A DNA stretch of 64,000 nt from Dehalococcoidia bacterium (GTDB taxonomy: Bacteria; Chloroflexota; Dehalococcoidia; SpSt-223): assembly GCA_026003895.1 (NCBI GenBank), contig BPIC01000003.1, positions 487,148 through 551,147 on the forward strand, given 5' to 3'. The notes under the pieces are model-generated. The model was not told the origin of the DNA and searched no databases. It saw only the letters and a program-made list of their open reading frames with translations. The first letter of the stretch is position 1. Each line of letters begins with the position of its first letter. This document shows, piece after piece, positions 17,203-24,370 of this stretch. Made by a program: the position numbers and the translations under genes.

Positions 17203-19956
17203 GTGCGCGCGTTCCTCAGCCGGCCGCTCGTCCTCGGCGCCGCTGCGGCGGTCTTCCTCGTTGCTCTCGCGCTCCTCGCGCCCGGCGGGTCCGCGCCGTC
17301 TCGAGCCGCTCCGCTCGGCGCCGGGCTGGCCGGGACGGCGGTGGCCGATAGCTTTGTCCGGTCTGGGGTGGTGTCGGCCACTGCTGGCAGCGCGGTGCTC
17401 CTGCCAGTCGGCTTCGATGGCGAGGAGGTCCGCCGGCTGCTTGTCCGGTTTGACCTGAGCACTATCGCCGGTGACGCGCTCGTCGAGGGCGCGACGCTGT
17501 CGCTCCACCTCGCCAGCGCCAGTTTGGGCGGAGCACCAAGCGTGCCGATCAGCGCGACGATGGCGCTCTCTCCTTGGGTGGAGTCGACCGTCAGTTGGGC
17601 CAGCCAGCCGGCGCACGGTGCGCCGAGCGTGGCGACACATGTTCTGACCTCGACCGGCTGGTATAGCTGGGACGTCCGCCCGATTGTTCAGGCTTGGGTG
17701 AGCGGCGCCCCGAATTACGGCGTTGTCCTGCGGACGGTGACCGAGACGATCACCGGGACGCGCACCTTCCATTCTCGCGAGATCAGTTGCGTGGTCTCCC
17801 CGTGCTTCGAGCCGCGGCTGGTGGTCACCTTCACCGGCAGCACAACGACGCCGACGATCACCCCGACGGCCACCGAAACGCGGACGCCGACCGTAACCCG
17901 GACCCCAACCCGGACGCCGACGCCGTCGTCGCGCAATCTGTCGATCCGCACGCTGGAGGTGACCCAGGCGATCCAGTGCATCACTGAGGTGGCCGGGGCG
18001 CCCGCCGACCCGGCCTGTCCGGAGAATGGCCTGCCGCTGCTGAAGAACAAGACGCTGGCCGTGCGGATGTATCTCGATCTGAGCGGCACAAGCCTCCCGC
18101 AGCCGAACGTCAAGGGGCGGCTGACCAGCCGCCCCTGCGGTCAACCGTCGGGCGGCGTCGTTCATCCGCCGATCTGGCCGACGGCCCGTGTCCTGCCGAA
18201 CCAAACGTTGACGGAGACGCGGGCCATCACCAGCACCTCGCTCACGTTCCTCATCGATAAGGCGTACCTCGCTGGCGGCTGTCTCGATTTCGTGGGCGAG
18301 GTGAACCCCACCCGCGAAATCGCTGAGGCCCGCTACGACGACAACACGTTCGAACTGCGGGGCGTCCAGTTCCACGCGTCGAAGAACCTGAACATCAAGT
18401 TCGTCCGGGTGGACTACTACCCCGGTTTTCCGAACCCCTTCGATCCTCCAGCGCATAAAAAGCCCAGCTGGAGCACGATCGACTCGATGGTGCCGGTGGT
18501 TGCCAAACTCTTTCCCGTCGACCGCGTCGCGTGGTGGAAGGCAAGCAAAGAGGTGAACATCACGTTCTTCACGGTGTTCAAGGACTTTGCGACCAAAGAG
18601 GCGTGGTGGTATGTCCTGACGAAGCTCTGGACGATGAAGACAGCGACCTCCGATGAAGCGCCCGACATGCACTACTACGGCCTCGTCCATCCCTCGGTGC
18701 CGGATGGCGACATCAAGGGCTGGGGATCGGACGCAAACTGGAAAGTCGCCGCCGGGGTGGCGGGGAACGGCGGCATCCTCGCCCACGAGCTTGGCCACAA
18801 CGAGAACCGCAAGCACGCCCCCTGCGGTGGACCGGACGGCGTCGACCCGAACTGGCCCGATGATCGCTATCCGAAGGCTCAGATCATGGAGAGCGGCTTC
18901 GACGTCGACGAGCGCGTCCCCCGTCCTTGGAACGAGTGGGAGGACGTGATGGCGTACTGCGACAAGTGGATTACGCCCTACACCTACCGGGCGCTCTACG
19001 GTCGCTTTCAGTCGTCGCTCACCGCTGCTGCCGAGGGGGATCCGGTCGATCATCTGCTGGTCAGCGGGCTGGTGCTCGACGACGGACGGGTGCACCTGAA
19101 CGATTGGTATCACCAAGGTGCGCCGCTGAGCGCTGGCCCGGTCGCGGGGCAGCTCGCGATTGTGCTGCAGGGGGCCGACGGCCGAACGCTCGCCAGCCGG
19201 CACGTCGATCCGCACACCCATCTTGGCGCGGTGGGGACTGGCCCCTTCATGGCCCTCGTGCCCTATCACCCTGAGACGGCGCGGGTCGCCATCATGCGCT
19301 CGGGCGTCGAAGTGGCGGCGCGGCAGGTAAGCGCCGGCGTGCCTCAGGTGCGTCTCCTCGCGCCAAACGGCGGCGAGCGGATCGCGGCGGGAGATACCTT
19401 GACGGTGACGTGGTCGGCCAGCGACCCGGACGGCGAGGGGTTGCGGGCGCTCGTCCAGTTCAGCCGGGACGGCGGGCTGACATGGCAGGCCCTCGAGGCC
19501 GATTGGGAGGGGACGAGCCTCCCGATCGAGGCAGCGCAGCTCCCCGGTAGCGACCGGGCGCTGATCCGGGTCGTCGTGACCGATGGCATCAACGTCGGAC
19601 AAGACGTGTCCGACGCGGTCTTCAGCATCGAGCGGAAACCGCCGGAGGCTGTCATCTTCACGCCGGATGGAACGATCGTCGCCCCGGGCGCTGGCCTGCT
19701 GCTGCGTGGCGGGGCGTTCGACGCGGAGGACGGCCCGCTCGTGGAGGATGCGCTGCGCTGGGCTTCAGACCGCGACGGAGAGCTGGGAGGCGGCGAACAG
19801 GTTGTCGTTCAGCTTTCGCCCGGCGTTCACGTCGTTTCGCTCACCGCCCGCGACACTGATGGCGGCGAGACGACGGCGCGCGTCACGATCATTGTCGGGG
19901 AAACTCCCTCTCGCACCTTTGTCCCCGTGGCGCCGAACCACGCGCTGCCCGCCTGA
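17203..19956 (+). CDS. Large secreted protein with metalloprotease-like motif
   Basis: A 917-residue exported protein starting at a GTG after GGGAGGAGG. Order of parts: signal peptide (hydrophobic core VLGAAAAVFLVALALLA); a DNRLRE-type beta domain with LLVRFDLS and WDVRPIVQAW (about 45-210); a Thr-Pro-Arg-rich linker (220-245); a CARDB-like or unknown domain; then the zinc-site motif HELGHNENR near residue 530, resembling HExxH metalloproteases. The C-terminus holds two Ig-like domains (VRLLAPNGGERI region and the final 100 residues). It probably acts outside the cell; substrate unknown. The catalytic assignment rests on the HExxH-like motif alone. Confidence 0.6.
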   Translation: MRAFLSRPLVLGAAAAVFLVALALLAPGGSAPSRAAPLGAGLAGTAVADSFVRSGVVSATAGSAVLLPVGFDGEEVRRLLVRFDLSTIAGDALVEGATLSLHLASASLGGAPSVPISATMALSPWVESTVSWASQPAHGAPSVATHVLTSTGWYSWDVRPIVQAWVSGAPNYGVVLRTVTETITGTRTFHSREISCVVSPCFEPRLVVTFTGSTTTPTITPTATETRTPTVTRTPTRTPTPSSRNLSIRTLEVTQAIQCITEVAGAPADPACPENGLPLLKNKTLAVRMYLDLSGTSLPQPNVKGRLTSRPCGQPSGGVVHPPIWPTARVLPNQTLTETRAITSTSLTFLIDKAYLAGGCLDFVGEVNPTREIAEARYDDNTFELRGVQFHASKNLNIKFVRVDYYPGFPNPFDPPAHKKPSWSTIDSMVPVVAKLFPVDRVAWWKASKEVNITFFTVFKDFATKEAWWYVLTKLWTMKTATSDEAPDMHYYGLVHPSVPDGDIKGWGSDANWKVAAGVAGNGGILAHELGHNENRKHAPCGGPDGVDPNWPDDRYPKAQIMESGFDVDERVPRPWNEWEDVMAYCDKWITPYTYRALYGRFQSSLTAAAEGDPVDHLLVSGLVLDDGRVHLNDWYHQGAPLSAGPVAGQLAIVLQGADGRTLASRHVDPHTHLGAVGTGPFMALVPYHPETARVAIMRSGVEVAARQVSAGVPQVRLLAPNGGERIAAGDTLTVTWSASDPDGEGLRALVQFSRDGGLTWQALEADWEGTSLPIEAAQLPGSDRALIRVVVTDGINVGQDVSDAVFSIERKPPEAVIFTPDGTIVAPGAGLLLRGGAFDAEDGPLVEDALRWASDRDGELGGGEQVVVQLSPGVHVVSLTARDTDGGETTARVTIIVGETPSRTFVPVAPNHALPA

Positions 19957-19994
19957 CATGAGGGGCCGGGCACGGTGAGGATGAGGCACCGTGC

Positions 19995-20000
19995 TACACT
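19995..20000 (+). promoter_or_regulatory. Candidate -10 box for a leaderless comM transcript
   Basis: TACACT lies seven bases before the comM ATG, and no ribosome-binding site is present. That spacing would put the transcription start at the A of ATG. No matching -35 is clear, so it is a weak call. Confidence 0.35.
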
Positions 20001-20007
20001 GGCACCC

Positions 20008-21070
20008 ATGTTCGCCAAGGTGCGGTCGGCGGCGGTGACGGGGCTGCAGGCGTCGCTCGTCTCGGTGGAGGTGGACATCACCAACGGCCTGCCGGCGATG
20101 CACATCGTCGGTCTGCCCGACGCGATGGTGCAGGAATCCAAAGAGCGGGTCCGCGCTGCGATCCGCAATGCCGGCGCGAGTTTTCCGATGAAGCGCGTCG
20201 CGGTTAACTTGGCGCCGGCCGATATCCGCAAGGAAGGCCCGTCGTACGACTTGCCGATCGCGGTCGCTATCCTCGCCGCGACCGGCCAAGTCCAGCTCGA
20301 CCGGGACGATCGGCTCTATCTGGGTGAGCTTTCCTTCGAAGGAGACGTCCGGCCGACGAACGGCGTGCTGCCGATGGTGGCGCTCGCCCGCGCCGAGGGG
20401 ATCGAGGAAGTGATCGTGCCCTCGGCGAACGCTGCCGAGGCCGCGCTCGTGCCCGGCGTGCGCGTGCTGCCCGCCGACCACCTCGTGGCCATTATCGCCC
20501 ATCTCGCCGGCGGGGCGCCCATCGCTCCGCTCGAGCCGCGCGACCCCCTCTTGCTTGAGGACGACGTTGACGAATCGGTGGTCGACTTTGCCGAGATCAA
20601 AGGTCAGGAGCATGTCAAGCGAGCGCTCGAAGTCGCCGCGAGTGGCGGTCACAACGTCCTGATGACGGGACCACCGGGCAGCGGCAAGACGCTTCTCGCT
20701 CGGGCGTTGCCCGGCATCCTGCCGCCGCTCACGCTCGACGAGGCGCTCGAAGTCACGACGATTCATAGCGTGGCCGGCTTGGTTCGTCCTGACCGTCCGC
20801 TCATTCGCCGTCGGCCGTTTCGGGCGCCGCACCATACCACGAGTTATGCTGCGCTTGTCGGCGGAGGCCGCAAGCCCGGCCCGGGCGAGATGAGCCTTGC
20901 CAACCGTGGTGTCCTGTTTCTTGATGAGCTGCCAGAGTTTCCCGGCAACGCGCTCGAAGCGATGCGTCAGCCGCTCGAAGACAAGGTGATTACGATCAGC
21001 CGCGTCCAAGGCTCGGTCGAATATCCCGCGAACGTGATGTTGGTTGCCGCGCAGAATCCGTGCCCCTGCG
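20008..21070 (+). pseudogene. comM: Mg-chelatase-like competence protein ComM/YifB, 3' part missing
   Basis: ComM is a AAA+ branch-migration helicase used in natural transformation. The sequence matches the family from its first residues ([14 protein letters not shown]) through the Lon-like N-domain, the P-loop [11 protein letters not shown], the FRAPHHTTS motif, LFLDELPEF and AAQNPCPC. The following Gly and the zinc and C-terminal regions (about 150 residues in relatives) are absent. Homology stops at base 21070, after the first G of the expected Gly codon. The frame runs on into foreign sequence until 21351. comM is a known insertion site for large islands, for example AbaR-type elements in Acinetobacter. 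An assembly joint is the alternative. Confidence 0.85.
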
Positions 21071-21085
21071 TCGGCAAATACCATA
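21061..21085. other. Junction between comM and the accessory region
   Basis: The last comM-like codons end at 21070 and the first island gene starts at 21086. The 15 bases between contain no transposon end that I recognise and no promoter. The other junction, with the rest of comM, is not in the window. Confidence 0.6.
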
Positions 21086-21820
21086 GTGCCGAATCAAGTC
21101 GCCCGGGAACTTGTCATCACCGTCCCGCTGCCCGACGACCGGGGGCGGAGCGGCGACGGCCGGCCGAAGGTCCGCCGCTTCCGCAGCCACTGGCTCGAGC
21201 TCGGCCGACGACTCCGCGACTTCCGTGCCCGCTATGGCGTGACGCAGTCGGAGATCGCCCGGGCGATCGGCGCGGGCGACGCCTCGACGGTGGCGCAGTG
21301 GGAGAGCGGCGTGAACGTCCCCGAGGGGCTCCGACGGGAACACCTGATTGAGCTGCTGGACGGACAACGCTGGCCCGAGTTGCGCGCGGCCGCGCTCGCG
21401 GGTGACGGGCTGCCCGCGGCGTGGGACCGAGGTGCGCGCTGGTACCGCCGGGCCTCGCGCGAACGGCGCCAGCGCGAGACGGTCGGCGCCGCCGTGGCGG
21501 CCGTGCTGGCGCACCTGCGAGACGTCGCGTCGCCGGAGGCCCTGCGCCAGCGCTACTGCGCGCACGACGGCGAATGGGTGCGCGGCGTAGCGGTCCGGTG
21601 CGGGCTCGAGGAGGAGCAGTTGGTCGACCTGCGCCGCATCGAAGACGCGGCCTACGGGCTGCGGTGCCTCGAGATTGAGCACGATCGACAGTTCGACCTG
21701 CGGAAGTCCCTCGTGCCCCAAGTGTCGCTCGGCTTGCCCGACCAGGAGGAGGATCGGGCCTCAAACGGGGCAGCGTCCTCGACGGAGGCCGCGCGCCCGA
21801 AGGGGACTCGGGATGGCTGA
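21086..21820 (+). CDS. XRE-type helix-turn-helix protein
   Basis: A 244-residue protein. Residues 36-85 hold an XRE/Cro-type helix-turn-helix ([20 protein letters not shown], then STVAQWESG). The remaining two thirds are helical and acidic, without a family I recognise. The GTG at 21086 is only 15 bases inside the accessory region, so the gene probably depends on transcription from comM or from a promoter not visible here. Its stop overlaps the next start by eight bases. It most likely regulates the neighbouring nuclease genes. Confidence 0.7.
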   Translation: MPNQVARELVITVPLPDDRGRSGDGRPKVRRFRSHWLELGRRLRDFRARYGVTQSEIARAIGAGDASTVAQWESGVNVPEGLRREHLIELLDGQRWPELRAAALAGDGLPAAWDRGARWYRRASRERRQRETVGAAVAAVLAHLRDVASPEALRQRYCAHDGEWVRGVAVRCGLEEEQLVDLRRIEDAAYGLRCLEIEHDRQFDLRKSLVPQVSLGLPDQEEDRASNGAASSTEAARPKGTRDG

Positions 21821-22181
21821 GCAGTCCGAACGGACAGGGCGATCGAGCGGCGCTGGCGGCCGCGCTCCCCGTGCCGAGGGTTGGCGGACGCGGGCCGAGC
21901 AGGCCCACGGGGGCCTGGTTCCGGATCCATCTCTGACGCTGACGGCCTCGGAGATCGGCGCCTACACCTTCTGCCCGCAGGCCTGGTACCTCCAGCGGTG
22001 CCGCGTGCCGGTCACCGCCATGGCCGAGGAACGCCGTCGGTCCGGCAGCGCCACGCACCGGGAGATCGGGCGTCAGACCGACCTCGTCCGGGCGGCGGGC
22101 GCATTGCGGACTATCCTGCTGTTCGCCATCGGCGTCCTGCTGGTCCTGCTGGTGGCGCTCGTGCTCAGGGGGCTCGGATGA
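21813..22181 (+). CDS. N-terminal half of a split, membrane-anchored Cas4-like nuclease
   Basis: A 122-residue protein. Residues 45-60 (SEIGAYTFCPQAWYL) match the start of Cas4/Dna2-type nucleases, including the first iron-sulfur Cys (C54). H82 in GSATHREIG matches the family's conserved His motif. At this point the normal nuclease would continue, but instead a single hydrophobic helix follows (99-118) and the protein ends. The nuclease core and the other three Cys are in the next gene, whose ATG overlaps this stop (ATGA). Neither half could form the iron-sulfur site alone. Confidence 0.65.
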   Translation: MAEQSERTGRSSGAGGRAPRAEGWRTRAEQAHGGLVPDPSLTLTASEIGAYTFCPQAWYLQRCRVPVTAMAEERRRSGSATHREIGRQTDLVRAAGALRTILLFAIGVLLVLLVALVLRGLG

Positions 22182-22735
22182 GTGCCGAGCTACTCCTGCT
22201 CTGCCTGGTACTCGCCATGGCGGCCTACGTCCTGCTGGCCCGTTGGACACGGCACCGCCGCAGTGCGCTCGGCATAACCGACGGCGTGGTCGTCTCGGCC
22301 GACGATTCGCTCATCCGCGCGCCTACCCTACGTTCGGAGCGGCTGGGGCTGGTCGGCCGGTGCGACCATCTGCTGCGGGTGGGCGGGGCCTACGTGCCGG
22401 TGGAGCAGAAGCCGAGCGCGCGGCGCCTCCAGCAATCGCACATCCTCCAGGTCGGGGCGCTGTGTCTGTTGGTCCAGGAGGTCTACGGCGTCCGTCCGCC
22501 CTACGGCGTCGTGGTGCTGGCCGGCGGATCGCGGGAACGCGTGGTGTTCACCGAGGAGCTGGAGCGGGGGGTGGTGCGCACGATGGCCGAGATGCGCCGG
22601 ATACTGGAGAATGGTGAGGCACCCGGTCCCCGGTGGGTGCCCGCCAAGTGCCGCGCCTGCGGCTACCATCCCGTCTGTTGGGAGGACGAGGACGCCGGCG
22701 CGGCCGGCGACCGGTTCGCGCAGCGGGTGGGCTGA
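22178..22735 (+). CDS. C-terminal half of a split, membrane-anchored Cas4-like nuclease
   Basis: A 185-residue protein that begins with one membrane helix (residues 4-22) and then continues the Cas4-like fold. Catalytic PD-(D/E)XK residues are visible: D63 in LVGRCDHLL and E76-x-K78 in PVEQKPS. A QhxxY-like segment follows (Q91 to Y103). Three Cys remain at the C-terminus (C158, C161, C167 in KCRACGYHPVCW), as in Cas4. Translation is coupled to the first half by an ATGA overlap. The pair could form one heterodimeric nuclease held at the membrane. No cas1 or cas2 is near. Confidence 0.68.
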   Translation: MSAELLLLCLVLAMAAYVLLARWTRHRRSALGITDGVVVSADDSLIRAPTLRSERLGLVGRCDHLLRVGGAYVPVEQKPSARRLQQSHILQVGALCLLVQEVYGVRPPYGVVVLAGGSRERVVFTEELERGVVRTMAEMRRILENGEAPGPRWVPAKCRACGYHPVCWEDEDAGAAGDRFAQRVG

Positions 22736-22801
22736 AGCCTGCATCGGCCTTCGACTCATCGTGCAGCCGACGGCAGAGCGAACCGGCCGAGAGCGGCGGA
22801 G

Positions 22802-23794
22802 GTGCACGTCGCCGAGGAGGAGGGCCGGTTGGAACAGGGGGCGGTGCGCCAATCGGGAAACGTCGAGACGCGCCGCGCACGTCGAGGTGACGGGCTTGCG
22901 TCTCCTGGGCTCGGGGTGGTCGAGCAGCGGCCCGATGCACCCCGCTTCGGCACCCTTGGCCGCCTCGACTACGACGCGCTCACCGACGCGCTCTGTTGCC
23001 ACATCTGCGGCCAGTGGAAGCGCAACCTGGCCCAACACGCGCGCTTGGCCCATCGGCTCAGCGCCGACGCGTACCGCGCCCTCGCCGGCCTGAACCGGAC
23101 GACGAAGCTCGTCACGCCGACCATGCGGACGCGCCTGCGCGAGGTGGGCGTCCCCGTGATCGAACGGTTACGCGCCGAGGGCCGGCTCAGGCGCTGGGAC
23201 GAGGACCGGGAGAAGTTCCGGCGGGACAAGGCGGCGGCGGTGGAGGCGATCCGGCAGGGGCTGCGGCAGGAGGGGCGACGCCGCCGCAGCGAGGCCTTCA
23301 CCACAGCCGACGAGCGCCGGGATCGAGCCGAGCGGCGGCGCCAGCGCAACCTGGCGGGGCTCGACCGGGCGGCTCCCGCGGCGATCGCGGCCGGCATCCG
23401 CCGGGCGGCCGGCGAGCGCGCGTGCGAGCGGTGTGGCCAGCGGTACGCGGCCACCGCCACCCGGCAGCGGTACTGCCCCGCCTGCCGGATCGAAGCCGAG
23501 CGCGAGCATGGCCGCGACTCGGCCCGGCGGGCGCGGCTGCGGAAAAAGGTCGGCGAGGCCGCTGCCCCACGGCGCACGCCTCCGACCGCCAGGGACACCA
23601 GCCGCGTGGCGGTCTGTCCCCGCTGCCGCCGGCCCTTCCGGGCTGCCTCCCACCGGGACAGGTACTGCCCGCCCTGCCGGCCGGAGGCGGCCCGCGCGTA
23701 CCAGCGCGAGTGGAAGGCGCACCAGCGAGCCGACCAGGCCAAGCCTACAGTGTCCGACGTGGGTTCAAGTAATCGAGAAGTAATCGAGAAGTAA
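22802..23794 (+). CDS. MucR/Ros-like zinc-finger protein with two extra zinc ribbons
   Basis: About 330 residues. Residues 60-100 match the MucR/Ros transcription regulator core: C66, C69, H79 and H84, followed by LSADAYRALAGL. The middle is a highly charged Arg/Glu helix region. Two zinc-ribbon motifs follow (CERCGQRYAAT with CPAC, and CPRCRRPFRAA with CPPC). The start is uncertain: a GTG at 22802 is used, but a start nearer the zinc finger is possible. It likely binds DNA and may regulate the nuclease and helicase genes beside it. Confidence 0.65.
   Translation: MHVAEEEGRLEQGAVRQSGNVETRRARRGDGLASPGLGVVEQRPDAPRFGTLGRLDYDALTDALCCHICGQWKRNLAQHARLAHRLSADAYRALAGLNRTTKLVTPTMRTRLREVGVPVIERLRAEGRLRRWDEDREKFRRDKAAAVEAIRQGLRQEGRRRRSEAFTTADERRDRAERRRQRNLAGLDRAAPAAIAAGIRRAAGERACERCGQRYAATATRQRYCPACRIEAEREHGRDSARRARLRKKVGEAAAPRRTPPTARDTSRVAVCPRCRRPFRAASHRDRYCPPCRPEAARAYQREWKAHQRADQAKPTVSDVGSSNREVIEK
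23768..23794 (+). repeat. Short tandem repeat at the end of the MucR-like gene
   Basis: AGTAATCGAGA occurs twice in tandem, followed by AGTAA, and forms the last codons and stop of the gene. Probably a slippage product. Confidence 0.7.
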
Positions 23795-23815
23795 CTGAGC
23801 GAGGGGTCGCCAGCC

Positions 23816-24130
23816 ATGGCGAAGCTCAAGAAGTCCGATCAGCAGCAGCTCTGGGTCGAGGCGCAGCGGCGATGCCGGCTCTCCGACGAGGCCGTGCGCA
23901 TGGCCAAGGAGCTGGGCCTCAGCCCGCGGAGCCTGATCAAGAACATCCCGTCGCCGAAGCAGCAGTGGAAGGCGCCCGTGGAGGACTGGGTGCGCCAGAT
24001 CTACGAGAAGCGCCACGGCGCTACGTCGCGCCGGCAACCGACGAACCCGGCCGCGGATCAGCAGCCTGAGTCCAGGGCAACTCCGGCACCTAGTTCCCTG
24101 GTGGCTGGCCGCGAGGTGCAGCGCCGATGA
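23816..24130 (+). CDS. Small conserved protein of unknown function
   Basis: A 104-residue, strongly basic protein. The first 70 residues look like a conserved domain (SDEAVRMAKELGLSPRSLIKN, then WKAPVEDWVRQIYEKRHG). I recall similar short proteins as uncharacterised in many bacteria but cannot name the family. The last 35 residues are low complexity. The start ATG at 23816 has GAGGGG upstream. It lies between the MucR-like gene and the helicase and may be a DNA-binding accessory factor. Confidence 0.6.
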   Translation: MAKLKKSDQQQLWVEAQRRCRLSDEAVRMAKELGLSPRSLIKNIPSPKQQWKAPVEDWVRQIYEKRHGATSRRQPTNPAADQQPESRATPAPSSLVAGREVQRR

Positions 24131-24370
24131 TCACCGCCCTGTCTGCCGAGGAGGCGATAGACCGACCAGCATGGGACAATAGAGAGTAGGCGAGGTGGCG
24201 GACGCAGCATTCGATCGACGCTGCGTCGGCAGGCGCTCATCCAGGTCACTCGGACCTCGCTCCCTCGTAGACGGAGCCTCCGAAGCCCGCTGTGGCAAGG
24301 AGGCTCGAATTGGGCATCAGGGTCCGCCGGGCGGTACGCGGGCTTGAGGGCGGACAAGGAGAAGCACACG
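24131..24370. other. Intergenic region before the helicase with an inverted repeat
   Basis: No gene is seen. GACGCAGC (24201-24208) and GCTGCGTC (24220-24227) form a perfect 8-base inverted repeat with an 11-base gap, which could be an operator or a hairpin. AAGGAG at 24356-24361 is the ribosome-binding site for the GTG start of the helicase. Confidence 0.45.

Noticed and set aside
16966..19602. An 878-codon open frame on the minus strand opposite the secreted metalloprotease-like gene
   Set aside because: It is the mirror of a well-supported plus-strand gene in GC-rich DNA, shows no domain and is rich in Arg, Gly and His. The same applies to long antisense frames at 13394-15436, 38825-41692 and 52666-53724.
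21071..21085. A Tn7-like transposon end at the comM joint
   Set aside because: No TGT terminal end, no repeated binding sites and no transposase gene are seen near it. The other end is outside the window.
21813..22735. A CRISPR-Cas adaptation module
   Set aside because: Cas4-like motifs are present, but no cas1, cas2 or repeat array was found in the window.
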